In this document: positions 27,607 through 36,388 of the stretch, one piece after another
Position numbering within the stretch: position 1 is the stretch's first letter
Layout of the letters: every line of letters begins with the position of its first letter
Assembly (NCBI GenBank): GCA_945872365.1
Contig: CAMBZJ010000001.1
Coordinates: 113,454-177,453 of the forward strand
Source: Klebsiella pneumoniae
Lineage (GTDB): Bacteria > Desulfobacterota > Binatia > UBA12015
Length of the DNA: 64,000 bases
Reading direction: 5' to 3'
Program-made: the position numbers and the translations under genes
The notes under the pieces: generated by a model
Told to the model about the DNA's origin: nothing
Database searches by the model: none
The model's input: the letters and a program-made list of their open reading frames with translations, nothing else

Positions 27607-28755
27607 TCAGCCGAGGCCCATCCGCTTGGCGACGATCACCTTCATGATTTCGTTCGTGCCGGCGTAGATCGACTGCACGGCCGCGTCGGCATAGTCCTGC
27701 GAGATCGGGTACTCCAGCATGAAGCCGTAGCCGCCGTGCATCTGCAGGCAGTCGGCCGTGAGTTTCTTCTGGAGGTCGGTCGTCCAGAACTTCGCCATGC
27801 TGACCTCGCTCACGATGTCGTCGCCGCGCACGTGGGCCTTGAGCAGCCTGTCGACGAAGACCTGCCCGATCTCCACCTGTGCCGCGAGTTCGACCAGCTT
27901 GAACTGCGTATTCTGGAAGGACGCGATCGACTTCCCGAAGGCGTGGCGCTCCTTCACATAGCGGATCGTGTCGTCGAGGGACCGACGGCACGACGCGATC
28001 GAGGCGACGCCGATGCACAGGCGCTCCTGCTGGAGCTGCTCCATGAGCATCCGGAAGCCCTCGCCCTCGCGTCCGAGCAGCCGATCGGCCGGGATGCGGC
28101 AGTCCTCGAAGGCGAGCTCGCTCGTGTCCTGGCCGCGCAGGCCGAGCTTGTCGAGTTTGCGGCCGCGCACGAAGCCCGGGGTGCTCGCCTCGACGAGGAA
28201 CAGGCTGATGCCCTTGTGCGGCGGCTTCGCGTCCGGGTCGGTCTTCGCGACCACGACGAAGAGGTCGCCGATCTGGCCGTTCGAGATGAAGATCTTCGAG
28301 CCGTTGATCACGAAGAAGTCGCCTTCGCGACGCGCGCGCGTCTGCACGCTCGCCAGGTCCGAGCCGGTCCCGGGCTCGGTCATCGCGATGCCGAGGATCG
28401 TCTCGCCGGAAATCGCGCCGGGGAGATACTTTCGCTTCTGCTCCTCGCTCCCGTAGTGGATGATGTACGGCATGCAGATGTCGGAGTGCAGCGACATCAT
28501 GAGGGCGTGGGCGCGGAGCAGGCTCATCTCCTCCATCACGATCGCGTCATAGAGGAAGTCCGCGCCCCCGCCGCCGTATTCGGCCGGGGCGTGCGCGCCG
28601 AGGAACCCCGCCTCCCCCATCTTGCGCCAGGAGTCGCGATCGCTCATGCCGCGCGCGTTCCAGCCCTCGACCCTGGGCACGATCTCGCGATCGGCGAAGC
28701 GGCGGAACTGGTCGCGGAAGAGTTCGTGCTCCTGGCTGAAGATTTCTCGTCGCAT
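27607..28755 (-). CDS. Acyl-CoA dehydrogenase
   Basis: 382 residues, the standard length. Seen: IAMTEPGTGSDLASVQT (FAD-binding signature), NGSKIFISNGQIGDLF, the C-terminal FAD/CoA region ADCLQMHGGYGFMLEYPISQDYADA, and YAGTNEIMKVIVAK. It forms 2,3-enoyl-CoA with electrons passing to ETF. It starts with a GGAG ribosome site. No operon partners on the same strand. The chain-length preference is unclear; the family resembles medium/long-chain or branched-chain enzymes. Confidence 0.93.
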   Translation of the reverse strand: MRREIFSQEHELFRDQFRRFADREIVPRVEGWNARGMSDRDSWRKMGEAGFLGAHAPAEYGGGGADFLYDAIVMEEMSLLRAHALMMSLHSDICMPYIIHYGSEEQKRKYLPGAISGETILGIAMTEPGTGSDLASVQTRARREGDFFVINGSKIFISNGQIGDLFVVVAKTDPDAKPPHKGISLFLVEASTPGFVRGRKLDKLGLRGQDTSELAFEDCRIPADRLLGREGEGFRMLMEQLQQERLCIGVASIASCRRSLDDTIRYVKERHAFGKSIASFQNTQFKLVELAAQVEIGQVFVDRLLKAHVRGDDIVSEVSMAKFWTTDLQKKLTADCLQMHGGYGFMLEYPISQDYADAAVQSIYAGTNEIMKVIVAKRMGLG

Positions 28756-29009
28756 GGCGGGTCTCCGTGTCGCGGGGATGGGCCGGCCCGGCTACGCCTG
28801 CGGCGACCGTCCGGCGCGCCTTTTCTAGCACCGCGACCGCAGCCGTCGACGGCGACCCGCTCGGCCGGACGCGCCGGTCGAGCGAGGTCGGACGACGTCG
28901 GGCCGGGAGCCCGGCTCAGCCCGGCGGCTGTTCCGGGGAACAGGCCTGGGCGAGACGTTCGAGACTCGCCCGGTCGCCGATCGCGACGACCCGGCGACGA
29001 CCGAGCGGA

Positions 29010-29045
29010 TTGACAGAGGGTGGCGCGGTGCGAGACTCACGGGCC
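29010..29045 (+). promoter_or_regulatory. Putative leaderless promoter of the DapB-like dehydrogenase gene
   Basis: A perfect TTGACA at 29010-29015 begins 36 bases before the ATG at 29046. A 17-base spacer leads to AGACTC. No ribosome site is seen before the ATG. Confidence 0.45.
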
Positions 29046-30104
29046 ATGGCCTTGAAAGTGATCCAATGGGGAACCGGCAACGTCGGCACCTTCGCCCTGC
29101 ACTGCATCCTGACGCATCCGGAACTGGAACTCGCCGGCGTCTGCGTGCACGGGGCGGGCAAGGTCGGCCGGGACGCGGGTGAACTCTGCGGGCTGCCCGC
29201 CTGCGGCGTGAAGGCGACCAACGACGTCGAGGCGATCCTCGCCTCCGACGCCGATTGCGTCTGCTACACGGCGACCGCCGACCTTCGGCCCTTCGAGGCG
29301 ATCACCGACATCTGTCGCATCCTCGCCTCGGGCAAGAACGTCGTGTCGAGTTCGGTCGTGCCGCTCGTCCACCCGAAGTCGTTCCTGCCCAACCTGCGCG
29401 AGCAGCTCGACGAGGCCTGCCGCGCCGGCAACGCCTCGTTCTTCACCTCCGGCATCGACCCAGGCTTCGCAAACGACGTCCTGCCGCTCTTGCTGACCGG
29501 ACTCTCCGAGCGCTGGGAGGAGGTGCGGATCCTCGAGATCATCAACTACGCGACCTACGCCCAGCCCGAGGTCCTGTTCAGCACGATGGGCTTCGGACAG
29601 GCCCTCGACGCGACGCCGCTGCTGCTCTCGCCCGGGGCGCTCGAGTTCGCCTGGGGCGGCACGATCCGACTCCTCGCCGAGGGACTCGGCGTCGAGGTCG
29701 AGAAGGTCCGTGCCGTCCACGAACGCCGCCCCGCCATCCGGCCGATCGCGATCGGCGACCGCACGGTGGAAGTCGGCACGACGGCGGCGATGCGTTTCGA
29801 GGTCATGGGTCTCGTCGGCGGCAAGCCGCGCCTGGTCGTCGAGCACGTCACGCGCCTCGACGACGCGCTCGCACCCGAGTGGCCGAGCGGCAACGGCAGC
29901 TACCGCGTCGTCGTGAAGGGCCGGCCGACGATGCGCTGCGAGTTCGAGTTCGAGGACGAGAACGGCGACCATGCGGTGGGCGGGGTGCTGCTCACCGCGA
30001 CGCGCATCGTGAATGCGATCCCGGCGGTGTGTGCCGCACCCGCGGGGCAGGTCTCGGCGCTCGACCTGCCGATGATCACCGGCCGCGGCTTGATGGCGAA
30101 GTGA
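29046..30104 (+). CDS. Dihydrodipicolinate reductase-like NAD(P)-dependent dehydrogenase
   Basis: 352 residues. Seen: the Rossmann motif VIQWGTGNVGTFALHCIL at the N-terminus and VCYTATADLRPF with VVSSSVVPLVHPKSF. This is the DapB-like group that includes amine dehydrogenases such as 2,4-diaminopentanoate dehydrogenase, and is common in steroid- and lipid-degrading bacteria. Its real substrate is unknown; DapB proper would be about 270 residues. The ATG is supported by a TTGACA box at -36. Downstream genes follow within 15 bases, so it may head a short operon with the lipoprotein and NTF2-like genes. Confidence 0.85.
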   Translation: MALKVIQWGTGNVGTFALHCILTHPELELAGVCVHGAGKVGRDAGELCGLPACGVKATNDVEAILASDADCVCYTATADLRPFEAITDICRILASGKNVVSSSVVPLVHPKSFLPNLREQLDEACRAGNASFFTSGIDPGFANDVLPLLLTGLSERWEEVRILEIINYATYAQPEVLFSTMGFGQALDATPLLLSPGALEFAWGGTIRLLAEGLGVEVEKVRAVHERRPAIRPIAIGDRTVEVGTTAAMRFEVMGLVGGKPRLVVEHVTRLDDALAPEWPSGNGSYRVVVKGRPTMRCEFEFEDENGDHAVGGVLLTATRIVNAIPAVCAAPAGQVSALDLPMITGRGLMAK

Positions 30105-30118
30105 CGGAGGCGAAATCC

Positions 30119-30850
30119 ATGAAGCAGGAAATGACAGGCATCGCTCTCGCGGCGGCCGCGCTGGTCGTCGCGACCGGATGCTCCGTGGCACGCCCGGTCG
30201 CCAACGCGACCACCGGGGTCGTCGGAGCCGCGGCCAACGCCACCACCGGGATCGTCGGCGCCGCGGCCAACGCCACTACGGGCACGGTCGGAGCCGTCGC
30301 CGGTGCGACCACCGGGACGGTCGGCGCGGTCGCCGGGGCGCTCCCCGGCGCCGGCTTCGACCGGACCCTCGAGCGCGACGGGATCCGCTTCCGTGTGACC
30401 TGCCCAAATCAGGGTTCCCTGAACCAGGTGACCATCGCGCCGTCGGGCCTCCCGGCCGACGCCCGCCCGGTGACCGTCGAGGTGGACGGCAGCGTGACCG
30501 GCGCCGAGGTCGCCGACCTCGACGGCGACGGCTCGCCGGAGATCCTGGTCTTCGCCAACTCGGCCGGCAGCGGCTCCTACGGCTCGGTCGTCGGCTACGC
30601 GGTGAACGGGCGCAAGTCGATGTCGCAGATCTTCCTGCCGCCGATCGAGGGCAACTCCGCGATCGGCAAGGGCTACCTGGGCCACGACTCGTTCAAGGTC
30701 GTCGGCAACCGCCTGGTGCGCACCTTCCCGATCTACCGCCCGAAGGACGCGAACTGCTGCCCGTCGGGCGGGACACGCAAGGTCGAGTACGCGCTCGCGC
30801 GCGGCGAGGCCGGGTGGATCCTGCGCCAGGTCGGTTTCTCCGATTCCTGA
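30119..30850 (+). CDS. Lipoprotein with 11-residue tandem repeats
   Basis: 243 residues, family not recognised. Seen: a lipoprotein signal (GIALAAAALVVATGC, lipobox Cys21), then four tandem 11-residue units NATTGVVGAAA (residues 29-72), a flexible spacer, and a folded C-terminal domain with VADLDGDGSPEILVFAN, an FG-GAP/calcium-binding-like loop. A GGAGG ribosome site lies upstream of the ATG. It is anchored in the envelope and probably exposes the C-terminal domain on the repeat stalk. It sits between the DapB-like and NTF2-like genes, with short gaps. Confidence 0.8.
   Translation: MKQEMTGIALAAAALVVATGCSVARPVANATTGVVGAAANATTGIVGAAANATTGTVGAVAGATTGTVGAVAGALPGAGFDRTLERDGIRFRVTCPNQGSLNQVTIAPSGLPADARPVTVEVDGSVTGAEVADLDGDGSPEILVFANSAGSGSYGSVVGYAVNGRKSMSQIFLPPIEGNSAIGKGYLGHDSFKVVGNRLVRTFPIYRPKDANCCPSGGTRKVEYALARGEAGWILRQVGFSDS
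30203..30334 (+). repeat. Four 33-bp in-frame tandem repeats
   Basis: Four units of 33 bases encode ATTGxVGAxA repeats inside the lipoprotein. Units differ at a few positions, mostly the fifth to tenth codons. Copy number could vary by slippage without changing frame. Confidence 0.8.
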
Positions 30851-30854
30851 TGCC

Positions 30855-31391
30855 ATGACACCCGCGGACCTCGTCGAGATCGAGCTCATCAAGCGGGTCA
30901 AGTACCGCTACATGCGCTGCCTCGACCAGAAGCTGTGGGACGAGATGGCGTCGTGCCTCGCCGACGACGCCGTCGCCTCTTACAGTGGCGGCAAGTACGC
31001 GTTCGAGGGACGCGAGGCGATCCTCGGTTTCTTCCGGGCCGCGATGGGCTCGACCGAATTCCTGTCGAGCCACCGCGTACACCACCCGGAGATCGACCTG
31101 ACCGGCCCGGACACCGCGGTCGGCATCTGGGCGCTCGAGGACGTCGTCGTCGACGCCTCGCGCGACTTCTCGCTGCGCGGCGCCGCCTTCTACGAGGACG
31201 CCTACGTGAAGCGCGACAGCTCCTGGCGCATCTCGCGCACCTCCTACCGGCGCACCTACGAGGAGGTCTGGCAGCGCAGCGGACCCGGCCCCCAGCACCT
31301 GACGGCGACCTGGTGGGGCACCGACGGTGTGAGCCAGTTGCCGATGCCCGAGCACGTCGCCGCACTCGCGCGCGGCGGCCGCAAGGACTGA
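30855..31391 (+). CDS. SnoaL-like/NTF2-fold protein
   Basis: 178 residues of the nuclear transport factor 2 fold. Seen: EIELIKRVKYRYMRCLDQKLWDEMASCLADD near the N-terminus, GREAILGFF, and WRISRTSYRRTYEEV near the end, all typical of SnoaL_4-type proteins related to scytalone dehydratase and steroid isomerase-type enzymes. The active site cannot be assigned. The gene starts four bases after the lipoprotein stop. A GC-rich inverted repeat follows the stop. Confidence 0.85.
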   Translation: MTPADLVEIELIKRVKYRYMRCLDQKLWDEMASCLADDAVASYSGGKYAFEGREAILGFFRAAMGSTEFLSSHRVHHPEIDLTGPDTAVGIWALEDVVVDASRDFSLRGAAFYEDAYVKRDSSWRISRTSYRRTYEEVWQRSGPGPQHLTATWWGTDGVSQLPMPEHVAALARGGRKD

Positions 31392-31416
31392 CACCGGCCC
31401 GCCGGGCCGGCCGGTG
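31392..31416. terminator. Probable bidirectional terminator hairpin
   Basis: CACCGGCC (31392-31399) pairs with GGCCGGTG (31409-31416) between two convergent genes, with a nested GGCCC/GGGCC stem. No T run. Confidence 0.45.
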
Positions 31417-31419
31417 CGA

Positions 31420-31986
31420 TCACCGGCGCGGCGAACCCGGCGGCGGCTCGATCCCCGGCAGCCCGTCGATGCTGCGCGCGTTGTTCTTCTCCCGGTACTC
31501 GCGCAGGCCGTCCTCCCCCTTGCGCTCGGCCCACTCGACGAGTTGCGTGCGCTCGTCGCGGTACTCGTAGCGCGGCACGCCGTAGCCGCAGGAGTCCGCG
31601 ATGCGCTCGATGGCGACCCGCACGATGCTGCGCACCCCAGGGATCGGCGAAAACCGTCCGGCGAGCGCGGCGAAGTCGTCGTCGCCGGGGAGCACCGCCG
31701 TGCCGCGCCCGAAGAGGCGCAGGATGCGCGGCGCGCCCGACAAGGCGCAGAACAGGATCGTGATGCGCCCGTTCTCGCGCAGGTGGGCGATCGTCTCGAC
31801 GCCGCTCCCGGTGAGGTCGAGCCAGGCGACCGTGCGGGGATCGAGGACCCGGAAGCTGTCGAGCCCCTTGGGCGAGAGGTTCACGTGGCCCGCGGGGTCG
31901 GCCGGCGACGTCGCGACGAAGAAGAGCCGCTGCGCCCCGATGAAGTCCTCGAGCTTGTCGTCGATCGCCTCGAACACACGCGCCAT
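31420..31986 (-). CDS. Pyridoxamine 5'-phosphate oxidase family protein
   Basis: 188 residues with the flavin-reductase-like split beta-barrel. Seen: FVATSPADPAGHVNLSPKG, TVAWLDLTGSGVETIAHL and NGRITILFCAL in the usual order; the C-terminal part (VPRYEYRDER) matches the larger actinobacterial-type subgroup. Likely binds FMN or F420. Substrate unknown. The ATG has a GGAGG ribosome site. Divergent from the deaminase gene. Confidence 0.88.
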   Translation of the reverse strand: MARVFEAIDDKLEDFIGAQRLFFVATSPADPAGHVNLSPKGLDSFRVLDPRTVAWLDLTGSGVETIAHLRENGRITILFCALSGAPRILRLFGRGTAVLPGDDDFAALAGRFSPIPGVRSIVRVAIERIADSCGYGVPRYEYRDERTQLVEWAERKGEDGLREYREKNNARSIDGLPGIEPPPGSPRR

Positions 31987-32059
31987 GTCGACACCTCCGC
32001 CGTCGATTCCGGCACGCCCGTTTGGACGGCGCAAGCCTGCCGTGGCAGGCTCCGGCGAC

Positions 32060-32515
32060 GTGGACGCACGCGACCTCGACGACCTCGGCATGCGCGCGGC
32101 GCTCGCCGATGCCCGACGTCACCCGGCCGCGCCCTTCGGCGCGGCGATCGTGGACGTCGCCTCGGGTGCGATCGTCGCCCGCGGGGCGAACCGCTCGCGC
32201 CACGACGCCGTCCTGCACGGCGAGATCGTCGCCCTGCGCGACGCCGCCGTGCGCGAGGTCGCGCGCCCCTGGAGCGGACTCGCCCTCTACACGACGGCGG
32301 AGCCCTGCCCGATGTGCGCCGCAGCCGCGGTCTGGGCGGGCGTCGGTCTCGTCGTCTTCGGCGTCGACATCCCCTGGCTGCACGCCGCGGGCTGGGAGCA
32401 GATCGACCTGCGCGCCGCCGAGGTCTTCGCGCGTTCGGGCAAGCGCGCGCCACGGCTGCGCGGCGGCGTGCACGTCGACGCCTGCCGCGCGCTCTTCGAG
32501 GCCGCGCGGTCCTGA
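32060..32515 (+). CDS. Nucleoside/cytidine deaminase-like protein
   Basis: 151 residues. Seen: the zinc-binding motifs VLHGEIVAL (HxE, catalytic Glu) and TTAEPCPMCAAAAVWAG (PCxxC), as in tRNA adenosine deaminase/guanine deaminase relatives. Length suits a small guanine-deaminase-type enzyme more than TadA. Hydrolytic deamination of a base or nucleoside in the cytoplasm is expected. GTG 32060 is taken as start; GTG 32042 and ATG 32090 are alternatives. Confidence 0.85.
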   Translation: MDARDLDDLGMRAALADARRHPAAPFGAAIVDVASGAIVARGANRSRHDAVLHGEIVALRDAAVREVARPWSGLALYTTAEPCPMCAAAAVWAGVGLVVFGVDIPWLHAAGWEQIDLRAAEVFARSGKRAPRLRGGVHVDACRALFEAARS

Positions 32516-32527
32516 TCCGCGCGCCCT

Positions 32528-33799
32528 TCAGCCCTTGCCGCCGGCCCCCTCGCCGTCGCCGGACTGGCGCGCGGCGAACCCGTAGATCCCCTTGGCCATC
32601 AGGCTCGACTCGGCCTCGGCGCGCGCCCGGTAGAGCGCGCCGCGGACCGCGCGTACGCGCGCGTCGGCCGGGTCGGCGGCGAAGGCGTGCTCGACCAGCT
32701 GGCAGGCGAGCGCGAGCCGCCCGTCGGCCCCGAGTCGCTCCGCCCGATCGGCGAGCCGGCCCGCGCCGCCGGCGAGCGCGGCGATCTCCGCCCCGAGTTC
32801 ACGTTCGCGCGGCGGCTTGAGGTGCGCCGGGTTGCCGTCGTACCAGCCGCCGTAGAGACGCCAGACGTTCCGCACGATGAACGCCGGGTCGTCGTAGCTG
32901 GGACGCAGGTAGGGGCGCGCGAGCAGGTGGTCGGGCACGGCGACGCCGTGCAGCACCTCGTCGAGCGTCGCTCCCTCGTTCATCAGGCGCAGCGCCTGTT
33001 CGAGGATCGTCTCGAGGAGTTCGACCGTCTCGGAGAGCGCCTGGCGGACGCGCGCGGCGCCGACGATCGGCGGTCCGTGCCCGGGCATCAGGAGTTCGGC
33101 CTCGAGGTCGCGCATGCGCCGCAGTCCCGCCGCCCATTCGCGCGGGTAACGCTGCACTTTCTGCGGGTTGCCGCAGTTGGGCGCCGCCCAGATGAACAGG
33201 TCGCCGGTGTAGAGCGCGCGCTGCGCGGGAAGCCATGCCCAGAGGTGGTCGTCGGTCTCGCCGCGGTCGTGGTGCAGCTCGATCGCGACCCCGCCGATCG
33301 AGAGCGACTCGCCCGCCTCGACGGTGCGGTCGGGATACCGGAAGTCGCTCGGGAAGTAGGGACGCTGAAACCCGAACTGGCGCTGGTTGATGATTCCGTT
33401 GTAGCCGTTGGTGAGCTTGTAGCGGTCGAAACGCGCCGGACACGCCCGGTGCGCGACGACCGTGGTCGCCGACCAGCCGCGCGTGCGGGCCTCTTCCTCG
33501 AAGGGCGCCAGCCCGAAGACGTGGTCGACGTGCCCGTGCGTGTAGACGGCGGTGTGCACCCGCTCGGGGCTCCAGCCACGCACGCCGGCGAAGAACTGCG
33601 AGGCGTGGAAGGCGCTGCTCGTGTCCACCATCACGAGGCCGTCGCCGGTCGCGATCACCGCGGCGTTCGAGAAGGCCGACATGAAGGCGAGACCGGGCGC
33701 CAGTTCCTCGAGTCCGACGAGCGCCGTCCCGGGATGCACCTGCGTCCCCTCGAGTTCGCCGCGCCACGCGCGCTCCGCCAGGTCGAGCACTTCTCCCAT
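32528..33799 (-). CDS. MBL-fold alkyl-sulfatase-like hydrolase
   Basis: 423 residues. Seen: the metallo-beta-lactamase motif YTHGHVDHVFG (HxHxDH), further ligands in the DRGETDDHLWAW and YTGDLFIW regions and PGHGPPIVG, then a helical dimerisation-like domain (about 245-330) as in SdsA1-type alkyl sulfatases, though shorter than SdsA1 (about 650) as it lacks the SCP2-like tail. No signal peptide. It may hydrolyse an alkyl sulfate or another ester. Strong AGGAGG ribosome site. Divergent from a lipoprotein gene. Confidence 0.85.
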   Translation of the reverse strand: MGEVLDLAERAWRGELEGTQVHPGTALVGLEELAPGLAFMSAFSNAAVIATGDGLVMVDTSSAFHASQFFAGVRGWSPERVHTAVYTHGHVDHVFGLAPFEEEARTRGWSATTVVAHRACPARFDRYKLTNGYNGIINQRQFGFQRPYFPSDFRYPDRTVEAGESLSIGGVAIELHHDRGETDDHLWAWLPAQRALYTGDLFIWAAPNCGNPQKVQRYPREWAAGLRRMRDLEAELLMPGHGPPIVGAARVRQALSETVELLETILEQALRLMNEGATLDEVLHGVAVPDHLLARPYLRPSYDDPAFIVRNVWRLYGGWYDGNPAHLKPPRERELGAEIAALAGGAGRLADRAERLGADGRLALACQLVEHAFAADPADARVRAVRGALYRARAEAESSLMAKGIYGFAARQSGDGEGAGGKG

Positions 33800-34035
33800 G
33801 CGAGATCCTCCTGCGCCCGGGTACCACCTCCCACCGGGTGCGGCGACCCGGCAGGCGGCCAGCGGGCAGGCGGGGCACCGCCCGACGGCCCGTCCTCGCC
33901 CAGCCGTCGCGGGCCGGCGTCCTTGTTCCGGGCCGGTGTCCCGCTATGTTCCGGGTTTCATGAGCCGGGCGCGGAAGCCCGGTCGGAGAGCCGCCCGCTG
34001 CGTCGGTCGGCCCGGATGAAGAGGAGAGACGAAGC

Positions 34036-34686
34036 ATGAGGAACTCGACGCGATTCGCGCCGCTCGCCCTGGGCCTGCTCGCCCTGGCAGCCTGCGCACC
34101 CAGGATCACCACCCCGCCGATCACCGCCGCCGATGCCGCCGCGCGCGCCGCCGCCGCAGCCGTGAACCCAAACCCGTCGGCCACGCCGGCCCCGGGCGGG
34201 ATCCAGGCGGCACAACTCGTCCAGGCCACCGCCAAGGTCACCAAGATCAACCAGAAGACCCGCATGGTGACGCTCAAGACCTCCGACGGTCGCACGATGA
34301 GCTTCAAGGTCGACGACTCGGTGAAGAACCTGCCGCAGGTGCACGCCGGCGACGACGTGAACGTCTCCTATTACGAGTCGATCGCGATCCGCCTGCGCAA
34401 GCCCGGGACCGCCGTGGTTGGTGCGGCGACCTCCGAGGAGGACATGGTCGCGAAGCCCGGCGAACTCCCCGCGGGAATCGGTGCGCGCGCGACGACGATC
34501 ATCGCGAAGATCGTGGGCATCGACCGCGCCGCGCAGACCGCGACCCTCCAGGGTCCCGACGGCAAGAACGTCACCGTGAACGTCCCCGACAAGGCGAAGC
34601 TCGACAAGGCCAAGGTCAACGACCTGGTAGAGATCACGCTGACCGAAGCGGTCGCGATCTCCGTCGACAAGGTCACGAAGAAGTGA
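34036..34686 (+). CDS. Lipoprotein of unknown function
   Basis: 216 residues. Seen: a lipoprotein signal FAPLALGLLALAAC (lipobox), an Ala/Pro-rich linker (about 30-60), and two similar small beta domains: TAKVTKINQKTRMVTLKTSDGRTMSFKVDD (about 72-101) and ATTIIAKIVGIDRAAQTATLQGPDGKNVTVNV (about 150-181). The repeat is of the kind 'DG + strand pair' seen in small envelope proteins of unknown role. GGAGAG ribosome site. Followed by a strong GC hairpin. Confidence 0.8.
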   Translation: MRNSTRFAPLALGLLALAACAPRITTPPITAADAAARAAAAAVNPNPSATPAPGGIQAAQLVQATAKVTKINQKTRMVTLKTSDGRTMSFKVDDSVKNLPQVHAGDDVNVSYYESIAIRLRKPGTAVVGAATSEEDMVAKPGELPAGIGARATTIIAKIVGIDRAAQTATLQGPDGKNVTVNVPDKAKLDKAKVNDLVEITLTEAVAISVDKVTKK

Positions 34687-34693
34687 CCGGTCG

Positions 34694-34731
34694 GGTCGGC
34701 CGGGCGGGAAGCGGTTCCGCCCGGCCGGCCC
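34694..34731 (+). terminator. Strong GC hairpin after the lipoprotein gene
   Basis: GGCCGGGCGGGAA (34698-34710) pairs with TTCCGCCCGGCC (34715-34726) with one bulged base, 8-12 bases after the stop codon. No T run follows. Confidence 0.5.
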
Positions 34732-34827
34732 GCCCGAGGCCACGCGGCGCTGCCGCGCCGCGGGCCGCGGGCCGCGGGCCGCGCCGTTACCACCGATCGT
34801 GGCCGTCGTACCCGCCCGGGTGAGCCC

Positions 34828-35724
34828 GTGGCGCCGCTGATCACTGCGGCAGTCTGCACGCGGGGGCGGCCCGAGAGCCTGGGCCGCACGGTCCGCAGCC
34901 TGCTCGCCTGCGAGCACCCGGCCTTCGAGGTGCTCGTCGTGGACCAGGGCGACGACGACCGCAGCACGGCGAGCCTGCAGGAGTTCCGCGGGCACCCCGG
35001 CCTGCGCCACGTCCGCACGGCGACCCGCGGACTCGCGGCGGCGCGCAACCTCGCGATGGCGGAGGCGTCGGCCGACCTGGTCGCCTTCACCGACGACGAC
35101 TGCGAGGTCCCGTGCAACTGGCTCGACGAGACCGAGCGCGCCACCGCCGACCCGGGGATCGTCCTGCTCTTCGGCGACGTCCGGCCTGCCGCCTGTCCCG
35201 ACGACGGCAGCTTCGTGCCTTCGCATGTCGCGGCCCGGCCGGGACTGGCGCGGGGCCTGCGCGAGATGCCCGCCGTGGAGGGCATGGGAGCGTGCATGGC
35301 GCTGCGGCGGATCGGCTGGAAGGCGCTCGGCGGCTTCGACGAGATGCTCGGTGCGGGGAGCCCGCTGCGCTCGGCCGAGGAACTCGACTTCTCGATGCGC
35401 GCGTTGATGGCAGGTCGCCCGGTGGCAAGATCGACCAGGGTCCGGGTACTCCACCACGGTTTGCGCCGTCGCGGACAGGTCGAGAGCGTGACCTGGGACT
35501 ATCTGTTCGGGACCGGCGCGGCCTTCGCGAAGCACGCCAGGTGCGGGCATGCAGCCCTCGCCGGCCACCTCTTTCGAGTCGCTTTGCGCTGGGGCCGGGG
35601 GCGATCCCCGGTCGCGATCGGAGCCGAGCCCCGGCGCGCCCTGCGCCTCGAGGCGTTCACCGCCGGGTTCCTGCGCGGGCTCGCGATGCCGGTCGACCGA
35701 AGAACCGGCCTCTTCCTGCGCTGA
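34828..35724 (+). CDS. Glycosyltransferase family 2 protein
   Basis: 298 residues from a GTG start. Seen: ITAAVCTRGRPESLGRTV (nucleotide-sugar site start), EVLVVDQGDDD, VAFTDDDCEVPCNWLDE (DxD-type metal motif DDD), and GSPLRSAEELDFSMRAL (catalytic ED region), in the order of GT-A fold family 2 enzymes. No clear membrane segment, so it probably acts at the cytoplasmic face on cell-surface glycans. It ends five bases before the convergent nitroreductase gene. Sugar unknown. Confidence 0.9.
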   Translation: MAPLITAAVCTRGRPESLGRTVRSLLACEHPAFEVLVVDQGDDDRSTASLQEFRGHPGLRHVRTATRGLAAARNLAMAEASADLVAFTDDDCEVPCNWLDETERATADPGIVLLFGDVRPAACPDDGSFVPSHVAARPGLARGLREMPAVEGMGACMALRRIGWKALGGFDEMLGAGSPLRSAEELDFSMRALMAGRPVARSTRVRVLHHGLRRRGQVESVTWDYLFGTGAAFAKHARCGHAALAGHLFRVALRWGRGRSPVAIGAEPRRALRLEAFTAGFLRGLAMPVDRRTGLFLR

Positions 35725-35728
35725 ACGC

Positions 35729-36376
35729 TCACCAGCCTCCGCCCCAGCGCTCGCGATGGGCCTTCGCCGCTACCGGCACGCGACGCGGCGGCGCGAGTGC
35801 GCGCGCCGGCCAGCCGATCGGGACGACGCTCATCGGCTCGACATGGTCGGGCAGGCCGAGGAGTTCGGCGAGTTCGCGGGTCGCCGTCGGCAGCGTGCTG
35901 AAGAGCGAACCCAGCCCGAGGGCATGGGCGGCGAGGCAGAGGTTCTGCGTCGCCGGGTAGACCGAGGCGGCGAGGCTCCGCGGGTCGCAGGCCAAGCGGT
36001 CGCCGCAGACGACGACGATCACCGGCGCGGCCGCGAGGCCACCGTTCGCCCAGCGCTCCACGTCTTCGAGCAGGCGCCCGCCGATCCGCCCACGCGAGTG
36101 GTCGCGCGCGAACCCGTTCCACAGGGCGGCGGCGATCGCGCCGATGCTGCGGCGGGTCTCCGCCTCGCGCACCACGATGAACGCCCAGGGCTGGCGGTTC
36201 TCCGCGCTCGGGGCGTGGGTCGCCGCGCGAAGGAGCCGTTCGACCGTCGCGTCGGGCACCGGGTCGGGAAGCAGCGCGCGGTGCGCGCGCTGCGAGAGCA
36301 CGAGCGCGAAGAAGGCAGCGGCTCCCGGCGGATCGCCCGGATCGCCCGGACCCCCGGGCTCGATCGGTTCGCCCAC
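35729..36376 (-). CDS. Nitroreductase family protein
   Basis: 215 residues from a GTG start. Seen: SQRAHRALLPDPVPDATVERLL and APSAENRQPWAFIVVR (FMN-binding, typical of the family), and ASVYPATQNLCLAAHALGLGS. FMN-dependent NAD(P)H oxidoreductase; physiological substrate unknown. It follows the aldehyde dehydrogenase gene by 12 bases and probably belongs to the P450-ALDH-nitroreductase operon. Confidence 0.9.
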   Translation of the reverse strand: MGEPIEPGGPGDPGDPPGAAAFFALVLSQRAHRALLPDPVPDATVERLLRAATHAPSAENRQPWAFIVVREAETRRSIGAIAAALWNGFARDHSRGRIGGRLLEDVERWANGGLAAAPVIVVVCGDRLACDPRSLAASVYPATQNLCLAAHALGLGSLFSTLPTATRELAELLGLPDHVEPMSVVPIGWPARALAPPRRVPVAAKAHRERWGGGW

Positions 36377-36388
36377 GGCGTTCTCCCG

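Noticed and set aside
34762..34786. Three tandem GGGCCGC units
   Set aside because: Short GC-rich slippage tract between genes; no CRISPR, iteron or other role can be supported.
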